Shown here one piece after another: positions 37,939 through 46,020 of a DNA stretch of 62,108 nt. The notes under the pieces were generated by a model. That model saw only the letters and a list, made by a program, of their open reading frames with translations, was not told the origin of the DNA and did not search any database. How positions within the stretch are numbered: position 1 is the stretch's first letter; every line of letters starts with the position of its first letter. Both the position numbers and the translations under genes were made by a program. This DNA is from Clostridia bacterium (GTDB lineage: Bacteria; Bacillota; Clostridia; Oscillospirales; CAG-272), in the NCBI GenBank assembly GCA_017468385.1, contig JAFUIQ010000028.1:1-62108 (forward strand), given 5' to 3'.

Positions 37939-38921
37939 AACCAGCCCTCGTGGGTTTCTTTGTATTCTTTCACCAGAGCGTCCGCATCGGCCAGAAGCGC
38001 GTCCACTTCCTCCCGATTGTATACGGTGGCGCCGCTGGCGCAGGCGTGTCCGCCGCCCCGGTATTTTTCTGCAATGGAGTTGATGTGCACAAAGCGGGAG
38101 CGCAGTCTCACGCGGATGGTTCCCGCCTCATCCCCGCTTTCGATAAACGCGATCCAGCTGATGCATCCGCGGATGGAGTCCAGATTGCCGATGCAGGCGC
38201 TGGCCTGCTCCAGGGACAGACCGAATTCCTCCTGCATAGCCCGGTCGATGTAGATGTAGGCCACGCCGTTTTCGGTGATCTGCATCCGCTCGTAGATGTG
38301 GGCCTTGAACTTCAGATATTCGTAGGCCTCCAGATACAGCCGGGCATACAGCAGATCCGTGTCCACGCCCACATCCAGAAGGATGGCCGCATTACGGAGG
38401 GTGTCCCCCGTCACACCGCTGTACTTGAAGCGGCCGGAATCCGTCACCATGCCGGTGTACAGATGGGTGGCCGCCTCGGAATTGATCTTCAAAACATCCC
38501 GGAACGTGTTGTAGAAATCCACCACCATCTCACAGCAGGAGGATCTCTCCTCCTCCACCCATTCGATGGATCCGTAATGCTCCAGCGGGATGTGGTGATC
38601 GATCTTGATGACCTCGCGGCAGAGGGTGTATTTCTTGTTGGAGATCCGCGACTCGGATGCGGTGTCCAGCACGATGCCCAGAGCCTCGGCGTACATTTCA
38701 TCGGGGAGCTCCTCGTCCTCCGGGCCCATGAATTCCAGATATTTTGCCGTCTCTGCGTCAATTACGTAGACCTCCTTCTCCGGCCAGGTCAGGCGTATGA
38801 TCTCCTTCAGGCCCTTAGTCGCACCTACGCAGTCACCGTCATTGCGTACATGGCGGAACAGGATAATGCGGCTGTACTCCTGTATCTTGTCCAGAATCTG
38901 TTTTTTGATCTCGTAATTCAT
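37935..38921 (-). CDS. DHH/DHHA1 phosphoesterase, NrnA-like (second copy)
   Basis: A 328-residue RecJ-superfamily phosphoesterase, like NrnA/GdpP-related enzymes that degrade short RNA (nanoRNA) or pAp. The N-terminal DHH domain shows FRHVRNDGDCVGATKGL (about residues 21-37), VLDTASES and KIDHHIPLEHYG (DHH at about 110-112). The C-terminal DHHA1 domain ends with KYRGGGHACASGATV (about 286-300). It is a diverged paralog of the upstream gene; the first motif reads NDGDC rather than PDGDA. Both keep the DHH and GGGH motifs. It overlaps both neighbours by 4 bases (ATGA). Confidence 0.9.
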   Translation of the reverse strand: MNYEIKKQILDKIQEYSRIILFRHVRNDGDCVGATKGLKEIIRLTWPEKEVYVIDAETAKYLEFMGPEDEELPDEMYAEALGIVLDTASESRISNKKYTLCREVIKIDHHIPLEHYGSIEWVEEERSSCCEMVVDFYNTFRDVLKINSEAATHLYTGMVTDSGRFKYSGVTGDTLRNAAILLDVGVDTDLLYARLYLEAYEYLKFKAHIYERMQITENGVAYIYIDRAMQEEFGLSLEQASACIGNLDSIRGCISWIAFIESGDEAGTIRVRLRSRFVHINSIAEKYRGGGHACASGATVYNREEVDALLADADALVKEYKETHEGWL

Positions 38922-39862
38922 TTCGCCTCTCCTTTCGCCATGTCGTCCAGATCTTTCAGCATGGCCATGGCTGTTTCGTAATCGGGCACCGTGGCACCGC
39001 TGGCCTTGGCGTGACCGCCGCCGCCGTATTTCACCGCAATGGGATTGATGTTGGGCCCACCGGAGCGGATCTCGCACAGAATCCCGTCCACATCCTCGGT
39101 GAAGTTGACCCAGATATCCGTGCCGCGGATGTCGGCCATGGTGTTCACCATCCCTCGGGATGCGGAGAACACGCTGATGCCCAATTCCGCCACTTCCTCT
39201 TTGGTGGTGTAGATATAGGCCACCCGGTTTTCCGTGAACTGCACCTTCAAAAGGAACTGTGCTTTCCTCTTTTTATTTTCGTAATCATCCGCATACAGAT
39301 CCCGATAGATCTCGCTGGGATCAAAATCTTCCTCCCGCAGGCGGGATGCCAGCCGATGGGTGCGGGCGGATGTGCCGTCGTAGCGGAACCGGCCCGAGTC
39401 GGTGACCATGCCCGTGTACAATGCCTTGGCGGCGGCTGCGTTCAGCACCAGACCGCTCTCTATGGCCATCTCGGTAATCAGCCCGCAGCAGCTCTCAAAC
39501 GTGCTGTCTACCACTTCCACGTCGGCAATTTTGCCGGAGAAAATATGGTGATCAATCCGCGCGGTGCGAGCGGCAAGGCGGTACCGATCATCGCTGATCA
39601 GGACAGGGGATCCCGTATCCAGAATGATGGCCAGCGCGCCCTCGTAGGCGCTGTCAGGGATCTCGTCCATGACACCCCCGCCGATGAAACGGTAGTTGCC
39701 CGGATCATCTCCCACGGCGTATATGGCCTTGTGGGGATAACTGGCCTGCAGAATATATTTCAGTCCGAACTGGCTGCCCAGAGCGTCTCCGTCCGGGCGG
39801 CTGTGGCGGTGCAGGATGATCGTGTCGTGACTTTGTATCTCGCGGAGTATGGCTTCAAACAT
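38918..39862 (-). CDS. nrnA: DHH/DHHA1 phosphoesterase, NrnA-like (first copy)
   Basis: A 314-residue oligoribonuclease/pAp-phosphatase-like enzyme. It has RHSRPDGDALGSQFGL (about residues 19-34), ILDTGSP, ARIDHHIFSG (DHH at about 103-105), YTGMVTDSGRFRYD and the DHHA1 KYGGGGHAKASGATV near the C terminus. It is closer to canonical NrnA than its downstream paralog. AAGGAG lies 7 bases before the ATG at 39862. It is first in the operon nrnA-like/nrnA-like/surE and divergent from a 5' nuclease gene at 40048. Substrates remain to be tested: nanoRNA, pAp, or linear cyclic-dinucleotide products. Confidence 0.92.
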   Translation of the reverse strand: MFEAILREIQSHDTIILHRHSRPDGDALGSQFGLKYILQASYPHKAIYAVGDDPGNYRFIGGGVMDEIPDSAYEGALAIILDTGSPVLISDDRYRLAARTARIDHHIFSGKIADVEVVDSTFESCCGLITEMAIESGLVLNAAAAKALYTGMVTDSGRFRYDGTSARTHRLASRLREEDFDPSEIYRDLYADDYENKKRKAQFLLKVQFTENRVAYIYTTKEEVAELGISVFSASRGMVNTMADIRGTDIWVNFTEDVDGILCEIRSGGPNINPIAVKYGGGGHAKASGATVPDYETAMAMLKDLDDMAKGEAK

Positions 39863-39895
39863 GGCGTATCTCCTTATGTATGGCCGATTCGGCGC

Positions 39896-39924
39896 TTGCA
39901 TTTCGTATCGCTGCAGGGTATAAT
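39896..39924 (+). promoter_or_regulatory. Sigma-A promoter of the 5' nuclease gene
   Basis: TTGCAT (39896-39901), a 17-base spacer and a perfect TATAAT (39919-39924). The leader of about 117 bases contains a (TC)6 run at 39944-39956. Confidence 0.75.
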
Positions 39925-39943
39925 AAATAGAGAAGGGGATGGT

Positions 39944-39956
39944 TCTCTCTCTCTCT
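39944..39956. repeat. TC dinucleotide tract in a 5' leader
   Basis: Six TC units (plus T) between the promoter and the start of the 5' nuclease gene. The length may vary between strains. Confidence 0.8.
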
Positions 39957-40047
39957 ATCCTGAACAGTATAGTATACACGAAATTGTCCAAAAAAGCAAA
40001 CGGTTTTTGAAAATAATCGTAAAAAATATACATAGGAGGTGCAAAGG

Positions 40048-40887
40048 GTGAAGCTGCTCATCGTGGACGGAAGCAATCTGCTCTTTCAGATGTTCTACGG
40101 AATGCCGGCACGGATTACCAATTCCCGGGGCAAGGCCATCCAGGGTACCCTGGGATTTGTGGGTGCGCTGCTCAAGATGATCCGCGCCGTGTCCCCTACC
40201 CATGTGTTTGTGGCCTTTGACGGGGAGTGCGAAAACGCCCGCACCGACATCGACGGAGATTACAAGGCCAACCGCCCGGATTTCAGTGAGATGCCCGAGG
40301 AGGAAACGCCCTTTTTCCAGTTGCCTGATATTTTTCGCGCCCTGGATTTTTTGGGCATCCGATACCGCGAAACGGAAATGTGCGAGGCAGACGATTGGAT
40401 CGCCGGTTACGCCCACCGCTACGGCGGGCACGCAGATGTGGTGATCGCGTCCCAGGACAGCGATTTCTTCCAACTGATCACCGACCGCGTCCACGTGCTC
40501 CGGTACCGGGGGGATCATTCCATCTTGTGCGACCCCGCCTATATCCGGGCGAAATTGGGCATTGAGCCCCAGCGGTATGCATCCTATAAATCCCTGACGG
40601 GGGATACCTCGGACAACATCCGCGGGGTGGATAAGATCGGCCCGAAAACCGCCGCCGCTCTGATGAATCAGTTCCGGGACGTGGAGGATTTGATCGCCCG
40701 CGCGCCCGAGATCGAAAAGCCCTCCGTCCGTGCCTCCGTTATAAGCAGCACGGATCGCATCCGCCGCAATTACGCCCTCATCGCCCTCTCGGGGGAGGCG
40801 GATCTTCCGTTTGCGGCGGAGGATTTGGCCTATACATACACCGGCATTACCACCACCCAGGTGCTGGCGGGGATCGGTCTGCGGTGA
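40048..40887 (+). CDS. Free-standing 5'-3' exonuclease / flap endonuclease
   Basis: A 279-residue homolog of the N-terminal 5' nuclease domain of DNA polymerase I, like ExoIX or phage T5-type flap nucleases. Acidic metal-binding segments are visible: LLIVDGSNLLFQMFYG (about residues 3-18), VAFDGECENART, MCEADDWIAGYA (about 111-122), ASQDSDFFQLI (about 136-146) and LTGDTSDNIRGVDKIGPKTAAAL (about 180-202) with the helix-hairpin-helix. The GTG at 40048 lies 7 bases after AGGAGGT. The genome also has full PolA (7681), so this is a second 5' nuclease, probably for flap or repair work. Confidence 0.92.
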   Translation: MKLLIVDGSNLLFQMFYGMPARITNSRGKAIQGTLGFVGALLKMIRAVSPTHVFVAFDGECENARTDIDGDYKANRPDFSEMPEEETPFFQLPDIFRALDFLGIRYRETEMCEADDWIAGYAHRYGGHADVVIASQDSDFFQLITDRVHVLRYRGDHSILCDPAYIRAKLGIEPQRYASYKSLTGDTSDNIRGVDKIGPKTAAALMNQFRDVEDLIARAPEIEKPSVRASVISSTDRIRRNYALIALSGEADLPFAAEDLAYTYTGITTTQVLAGIGLR

Positions 40888-40980
40888 GAGGTATCTCTAT
40901 AAAAGAATCATGAGCACGTGGAACTTTTCCATTGTCCGCCCGTCCAATTCGGTGAAAACACACAAAGGAGGTAAAGTTGT

Positions 40981-42318
40981 ATGAAAAAAATTATTGTATC
41001 GTTTTTTGTTTTGTCGCTCGTTTTATTACTTGTAGGATGTATTAGTATCAAGCCGAGCTCCGACACTATCCCTCCCAATACGGATGTAAATCCACCAAAT
41101 ACGGATACAGATATGGAGGGAACAACTCCACAGGAAACAGTCGAGGACCAAGAAATATCCACGCAGTCTTTTGAAGATATCTATCACAAGGCAGAATGGG
41201 TATATTCGCTATTTACAAGGTATGGGAAATTAACTTACACCGAAAACGAAATTTTCTATAACAACGAGCGGTATCAAGAAGTAATGATGGATGAGTTTGA
41301 TACGCTTGATGAGTTACGCTCTCTTTGTCTTTTGTATTTCAATCAAAATGTGACAAAAGTATTGATGGGTACCTGGGCCAAAACAGATTGTCCGCTTTAC
41401 ATCGAGCAAGACGGCAAAGTTTATCGATTTAGCGGATATACTGCACCCTACACATACGATGCACCGTATAATTACACCTTTGACCTTCAAACCGATAACA
41501 AGGGACGAAACTATGCCAATATATATGCAACGATGGATTCAAACGGACAACAACTTCCTTGTCAGACATACTGTGGATATGAAATCGGCGAAAACGGTGA
41601 AATCATATTTATCAGATTTGACTTGATGGCAGAATCCTTCTTTCGACAGTATCGTGTGACGGAAATATCACCTGAACTGGAACCGCTGACAAACGGCGGT
41701 GTGTGGACCTGTGTTGCAATATATGGAGAAAACGGAAACACGGGCAGCGGTTGGAGTGGAAAAATTCAGGCCTATGAAGATGGAATCGTATATTTCGTGT
41801 TCGGCAGCACCAGGGGGAAATACGATAATTCTATAGAACAGTATGTTACTTTTAAGGTTACGATAACAAACGGAAGTATCGTTTCCTGTGAAGAATCAGA
41901 AAATATTATCACTGATTTTTTAAGTGGGTCAGCATCGGTGTATAAAGGTGATGCTTTTTCCGAAGAGAATGTCAAAATTATGACGAAAGCACGATATACC
42001 ACCGATCGATCCAATGCATATATGATGGTGTATACAGTGCAGATGGAAGGTAATGAAATTAGTCTTTCCGCGTATGCAGATGGTACAGATATGGGGGGCC
42101 GGTATACCGGCACGTTTGAATATGACAATGAAACCGGTGAAATCATTCTGCATCTGACATATCATTATTTCAGAGATGATAACGGACCAAACGAAAAAGA
42201 TATCGGCGAAGTTCGCGGAAAACTCTATGAAAGCAATGGATTGGTTGCTTTTGTTTGCACGGAGGCAGGAGAAGCAATCATTGACGAAGGAATGCCGCTT
42301 ATATTCGTGAAAGAGTAA
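40981..42318 (+). CDS. Large lipoprotein, N-terminal part IseA-like
   Basis: A 445-residue lipoprotein. The signal has MKKIIVSFFVLSLVLLLVGC with a lipobox LVGC, then a repeat-bearing linker (PPNTD twice, about residues 31-42) and acidic residues. Residues 65-200 (FEDIYHKAEWVYSLFTRYG, YTENEIFYNNERYQEV, DTLDELRSLCLLYFNQNVTKVLM) look like the IseA/DL-endopeptidase inhibitor fold; this is a tentative match. The C-terminal 200 residues are beta-rich and unrecognised. Codon use is AT-rich compared with neighbours. AAAGGAGG lies close before the ATG. The GH25 lysozyme at 46021 could be a functional partner, which is speculation. Confidence 0.75.
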   Translation: MKKIIVSFFVLSLVLLLVGCISIKPSSDTIPPNTDVNPPNTDTDMEGTTPQETVEDQEISTQSFEDIYHKAEWVYSLFTRYGKLTYTENEIFYNNERYQEVMMDEFDTLDELRSLCLLYFNQNVTKVLMGTWAKTDCPLYIEQDGKVYRFSGYTAPYTYDAPYNYTFDLQTDNKGRNYANIYATMDSNGQQLPCQTYCGYEIGENGEIIFIRFDLMAESFFRQYRVTEISPELEPLTNGGVWTCVAIYGENGNTGSGWSGKIQAYEDGIVYFVFGSTRGKYDNSIEQYVTFKVTITNGSIVSCEESENIITDFLSGSASVYKGDAFSEENVKIMTKARYTTDRSNAYMMVYTVQMEGNEISLSAYADGTDMGGRYTGTFEYDNETGEIILHLTYHYFRDDNGPNEKDIGEVRGKLYESNGLVAFVCTEAGEAIIDEGMPLIFVKE

Positions 42319-42361
42319 ATGATCCGTCCAATTCAGTGGAAATGGAATTCGGAGGATGTGT

Positions 42362-42703
42362 ATGAAGATTGTTAAGAAGATGGCGATCCTTGCTTCGCCA
42401 CTGGTGCTATTTATCGTTTTATTCCTCCCTTATGCCTGGCTGAATCAGGCGTATATTGTGAAATGGCTGGGCTGCGGCTGTCCGGTGATTGATGATTTTG
42501 GCAACATAGTCGAAAACAATTTCAATGCCAACGACTTTACGGCGCTGTTCTGGCTGTTTGTTTCCCTGTGCACAACGGCAGCATCCGCCTTTTTATCCGG
42601 GAGGATACCGAAAAAGTGGGTCCGGGTTCTGTATGTGGCGGGCATGCTCCTTGTATCGCTTTTGATCGCCGATCAGTTCCGGCTGATCCTGGCGTGGAGC
42701 TGA
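42362..42703 (+). CDS. Small membrane protein of unknown function
   Basis: A 113-residue protein with three hydrophobic helices (about residues 7-25, 62-80 and 88-106) and a soluble loop containing a CGCP motif. The family is not recognised. GGAGG lies 6 bases before the ATG. It follows the large lipoprotein after 43 bases; a short repeated CCGTCCAATTC appears upstream of both genes (40940-40950 and 42324-42334). It is probably in one transcript with the 42751 gene. Confidence 0.65.
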   Translation: MKIVKKMAILASPLVLFIVLFLPYAWLNQAYIVKWLGCGCPVIDDFGNIVENNFNANDFTALFWLFVSLCTTAASAFLSGRIPKKWVRVLYVAGMLLVSLLIADQFRLILAWS

Positions 42704-42750
42704 TCGGATGCGGAACGATTGTAAAACATATGATGGAGGACGGTGTTCAA

Positions 42751-43176
42751 ATGCAGAAATTAACAAAAGAAACAGAAGCCATTCTGTCGGAGCGTTTTGG
42801 CCGCGACAGCATTATCGCCCTGGCAACATCCGTTGACAATATTCCTTATGTCCGAGAGCTAGATGCCTTTTACGAGGACGGTGCTTTTTATGTTCTGACC
42901 CACGGATTGTCCGGGAAAATGAAACAGATCGAGCGAAATCCCACCGTGGCGCTGGCCGGAGATTGGTTTACGGCCCAGGGAACCGGTGTGGATTTAGGCT
43001 ATTTTGGGAAAGAGGGAAATGCACGCATCGCCGGTAAAATGCGGCAGGTGTTTTCCGAGTGGATCGATAACGGACACAACGATTTCGAGGATCCCAACAC
43101 CTGTATCCTTTGCATTCGGTTGATCCATGGAATTTTGTTCTCAAACGGCACGCGCTATGAAATAGATTTTACGTAA
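42751..43176 (+). CDS. Pyridoxamine 5'-phosphate oxidase family protein
   Basis: A 141-residue split-barrel flavin-binding-like protein. IIALATSVDNIPYVRELDAFYEDGAFYVLTHGLSGKMKQIERNPTVALAGDWFTAQGTG (about residues 20-78) is the classical pattern of the PNPOx-like fold used by FMN-dependent reductases and general stress proteins. The cofactor and substrate are unknown. The ATG at 42751 is preferred: GGAGGA lies 10 bases upstream, whereas the earlier frames lack a site. A terminator follows at 43197. Confidence 0.85.
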   Translation: MQKLTKETEAILSERFGRDSIIALATSVDNIPYVRELDAFYEDGAFYVLTHGLSGKMKQIERNPTVALAGDWFTAQGTGVDLGYFGKEGNARIAGKMRQVFSEWIDNGHNDFEDPNTCILCIRLIHGILFSNGTRYEIDFT

Positions 43177-43196
43177 CAAATTAACCTTACAATAAC

Positions 43197-43224
43197 AAAA
43201 GCGGAGGGAAGCCCTCCGCTTTTT
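43197..43224. terminator. Bidirectional terminator
   Basis: AGCGGAGGG pairs with CCCTCCGCT around AAG, with an A run before and TTTT after. It lies between convergent genes. Confidence 0.88.
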
Positions 43225-43230
43225 GACTGT

Positions 43231-43701
43231 TCAGTGGCCGCGCAGATCCATATCCAGCAACTCCCAGATAAAACCGCTGTCGATGTAGTGGCTCATGTTG
43301 GCTTTCATGCAGTCAATGGCATAATAGTTTCCATCGGCGTCAAAATGCTGAAACGTATGGACGCCAAGCCAGTCCGGGTTGTCCTGCTTGCGGACGGAGA
43401 TGTATTCACCCACAGACTTTCCGTGGGTTGTGTAGTACTCTTCCAACTTCTCGGGAGGCATATCGCTTTCCACCAGAATTACCCCGATGTACTGCATCCC
43501 GTTTCCGTTGCCGAATATTTTACCGGCTATGGAAACCGATTCCACCAGGCGGGTGTTTTCCGGCAATTCGATGGCGCGCAGATCCTTTTCTATGCTGTCA
43601 GCGATGCAGTTGTTGGCGATCACGATGCCCGTATAGAGCAGGATCGGCAAGAGGATCAGCACGGTAAGCAGCACCCGGAAGACGGTTTTGATGATTTTCA
43701 T
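43231..43701 (-). CDS. Unrecognised membrane-anchored protein
   Basis: A 156-residue protein with one N-terminal hydrophobic helix (about residues 7-29) and an extracellular domain of about 125 residues containing acidic loops (LPENTRLVESVSIAGKIFGNGNGMQYIGVILVES). I do not recognise it. It starts 14 bases after the stop of rlmD with an AAAGGA site, so it is the second gene of a two-gene operon. The position after an rRNA methylase gene carries no clear functional meaning. Confidence 0.65.
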   Translation of the reverse strand: MKIIKTVFRVLLTVLILLPILLYTGIVIANNCIADSIEKDLRAIELPENTRLVESVSIAGKIFGNGNGMQYIGVILVESDMPPEKLEEYYTTHGKSVGEYISVRKQDNPDWLGVHTFQHFDADGNYYAIDCMKANMSHYIDSGFIWELLDMDLRGH

Positions 43702-43714
43702 ACGCTGTCCTTTG

Positions 43715-45019
43715 TCATCCTCTCTCCATCTTCACCACGCACTCGCAATGGCCCGTGCGGGGGAACATGTCAAAGGGCTGTGCCCGGGTGATACTCCATC
43801 CCGCCTCTGCCAGCGATGCCGCATCCCGGGCCAGCGTAGCCGGATTGCAGGATACGTACACGATCCGCCGGGGATTCAGCCGTTTCAGTGCCCCGATCAT
43901 TGCGGGCGAGCATCCTTTCCGGGGCGGGTCGATGACGACGCAGTCAAAATGCATTCCCTCCGCCTCCGCTGTGGCGCTGTCGCCGCATCGGAAACGGATG
44001 TTGCTCAGATGATTCCTCTCTGCGTTGGCAACGGCATCCTTCACGGCACTTTCTACGATCTCAATGCCCATCACCGTTGCGTGGGGCGACAGGGATGCCA
44101 GAGTCAAACCAATGGTTCCCGTGCCGCAGTACAGATCGGCGGCCACCTCGCCCGGCTGCAGATCCGCAAATCGAGCCACGGTGCGGCATAATTCTTCCGC
44201 CACGGTGTGATTCACCTGATAAAAGGCTGCCGGGGAGATCTGCAATTCCAGATCGAGAAAACGGTCGCAGAGGTAGTTTTCCCCCATAAGCAGCTCATAC
44301 CGTACGTCCCGCTCCTCCGGCATGCCGATAGAGAGAAACAGTCCCACCGCCCCGGGAAACTCGCGCCGGATCGCTTCTGCCCAGATGCCGGCGGCACGGC
44401 GGATGTCATCACTGTCGCATTCCGCATGCAGAACGGCGGTGAAGGTGTCCTCTGCCCCCCGGCGGATGGCCAGCGCCCGAAAGGGAAGTCCAGGCGATTG
44501 CTCACGCAGGATTTCCGTGGTTACCCGGGCAATCGCCGCAAACAGCGGCGGCAGAAGACGGCATCCGCCCTGTGGAGGATAGCAGAATCGGTTGGTGGCG
44601 GCGGCGTAATAGCCCGCATCATAGGATGCATCCAGATGGAACACGGTCTTGTTGCGGTACTGATCCGCCGTGCCCGTGAAGATGGGATCCCAGTGAATAT
44701 CGCCCCATCGGCGCAATGCGCCGCGGACGGATTTCTCCTTCAATTTCGCTTCCGCTTCGTAGGTGATGTGGCGGAATGTGCATCCGCCGCATCCATCTGA
44801 AACCGGGCAGTCGGACAGTACGCGATCGGCTGACGGGGTGATGAGCCGAATCAGGATTGCCTCGGCGTACCGTTTTTTTACCGCAGTGATCCCAATCTCC
44901 GCCGTGTCGCCGGCCACCGCGCCGGGGCAGAATACGGCCATCTCCTCTACCCGGGCAACGCCTGCCCCCAGAATGGATGTGTCCGTAAACGCCGCTGTTA
45001 TTCTGTCGCCGATCTGCAT
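43715..45019 (-). CDS. rlmD: 23S rRNA (uracil-5-)-methyltransferase, RlmD/RumA type
   Basis: A 434-residue SAM-dependent methyltransferase that makes 5-methyluridine in RNA. The N-terminal TRAM domain (about residues 1-55) is followed by the iron-sulfur cluster region (CPVSDGCGGCTF, about 71-82, and a further Cys at CYPPQGGC), the SAM site DLYCGTGTIGLTLA, the catalytic FAM-like VVIDPPRKGCSPAM (about 361-374) and the C-terminal VYVSCNPATLARD with the conserved Cys. It could be RlmD, RlmCD or TrmA-like; the exact site is not decidable by eye. It has a consensus promoter. Confidence 0.93.
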   Translation of the reverse strand: MQIGDRITAAFTDTSILGAGVARVEEMAVFCPGAVAGDTAEIGITAVKKRYAEAILIRLITPSADRVLSDCPVSDGCGGCTFRHITYEAEAKLKEKSVRGALRRWGDIHWDPIFTGTADQYRNKTVFHLDASYDAGYYAAATNRFCYPPQGGCRLLPPLFAAIARVTTEILREQSPGLPFRALAIRRGAEDTFTAVLHAECDSDDIRRAAGIWAEAIRREFPGAVGLFLSIGMPEERDVRYELLMGENYLCDRFLDLELQISPAAFYQVNHTVAEELCRTVARFADLQPGEVAADLYCGTGTIGLTLASLSPHATVMGIEIVESAVKDAVANAERNHLSNIRFRCGDSATAEAEGMHFDCVVIDPPRKGCSPAMIGALKRLNPRRIVYVSCNPATLARDAASLAEAGWSITRAQPFDMFPRTGHCECVVKMERG

Positions 45020-45048
45020 GGAAATCTCTCCTTATGATTGATGATACG

Positions 45049-45077
45049 ATTATACCGCATTTTTTTGCGTATGTCAA
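45049..45077 (-). promoter_or_regulatory. Sigma-A promoter of rlmD
   Basis: On the minus strand: TTGACA (45077-45072), a 17-base spacer, and TATAAT (45054-45049). Both boxes are consensus. Confidence 0.88.
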
Positions 45078-45092
45078 ATTGTGCACCGGGTA

Positions 45093-45121
45093 TTGCAAAG
45101 GGAGGAAATGCGTGATACACT
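45093..45121 (+). promoter_or_regulatory. Candidate sigma-A promoter of the deacetylase gene
   Basis: TTGCAA (45093-45098), a 17-base spacer and TACACT (45116-45121), divergent from the rlmD promoter. Confidence 0.6.
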
Positions 45122-45151
45122 GAAACAAACACTAAAGAATCGAGGCTGACT

Positions 45152-45955
45152 ATGAATACCATTCGTTGTAATCTGTTTCCCGGCGGATGCCATCACTGCA
45201 TCACCATGAGTTATGACGACGGAAATCTGGCCGATGTACGACTTGCGCAGATTTTTCGGGAGAACGGTATTGCGGGAACATTTCATCTGAATGCCGGCGA
45301 GCTGGATCAGCCCGGCAGAGTGGCCGCGGCCGATGTTCCCCAAATCTACGCGGGACATGAGGTTTCCTGTCATATGGTCACCCATCCGTTCCCGACGGAA
45401 TTGCCGGATGCGGGCGTGCTGGCGGAAATCACGGAGGATCGACGCATATTGGAGCGTGCAGCAGGCACAATCGTTCGGGGCATGTCCTATCCTTTCGGGA
45501 ATTACGATGACCGGGTGATCCGTCTGTGCCGTGCCGCCGGCATGGAATATGCCCGTACAACGGTGGCCACCCACCGATTCACCTTACCCCAGGATTTCAT
45601 GCAGTGGCATCCCACCTGCCATCATAAAGGGGATATTCTGGATAAGTTAGACGCGTTTTACGCACCGGATAAGTACAGCACCATGCGGCTGTTTTACATC
45701 TGGGGACACAGCTTCGAGTTTAACAACGACTCCAATTGGGACCGGATCGAGGAGTTTTCAAAGAAAGCCGCACACCGCCCCGACACGTGGTATGCCACCA
45801 ATATCCAGATCGTGGATTACGTGCAGGCCATGCGCTCGCTGCGGGTGGATGCGGACTGTACCCGTGTGTACAATCCCTCCGCTTTGGAGGTTTGGTTCAC
45901 TGTCAACGGCGATACCGTCAGCGTAAAGCCGGGGGATGTGTTCCGCCTGCAGTAA
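45152..45955 (+). CDS. Polysaccharide deacetylase family protein
   Basis: A 267-residue NodB-type deacetylase. The metal triad is likely in TMSYDDGNL (Asp, about residues 18-26) and SCHMVTHPF (two His, about 72-80); later IVRGMSYPFGNYDD and WGHSFEFNND complete the barrel. It lacks a signal peptide, so it may act on intracellular sugars or lipid-linked substrates, or be released by another route. It is preceded by a promoter and followed by a bidirectional terminator. Substrates may be chitin-like, peptidoglycan or small N-acetyl sugars; the sequence does not decide. Confidence 0.88.
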   Translation: MNTIRCNLFPGGCHHCITMSYDDGNLADVRLAQIFRENGIAGTFHLNAGELDQPGRVAAADVPQIYAGHEVSCHMVTHPFPTELPDAGVLAEITEDRRILERAAGTIVRGMSYPFGNYDDRVIRLCRAAGMEYARTTVATHRFTLPQDFMQWHPTCHHKGDILDKLDAFYAPDKYSTMRLFYIWGHSFEFNNDSNWDRIEEFSKKAAHRPDTWYATNIQIVDYVQAMRSLRVDADCTRVYNPSALEVWFTVNGDTVSVKPGDVFRLQ

Positions 45956-45974
45956 TCCTGTTTAGCAAAAATAG

Positions 45975-46016
45975 AAACCACCCGCTGCAGCGTTTTTTCG
46001 CTGTCGGGTGGTTTTG
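45975..46016. terminator. Bidirectional terminator
   Basis: AAACCACCCG with CGGGTGGTTT, plus inner CAGCG/CGCTG pairing around TTTTTT. It separates the deacetylase and the SLH-GH25 gene, which converge. Confidence 0.85.
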
Positions 46017-46020
46017 CTTA

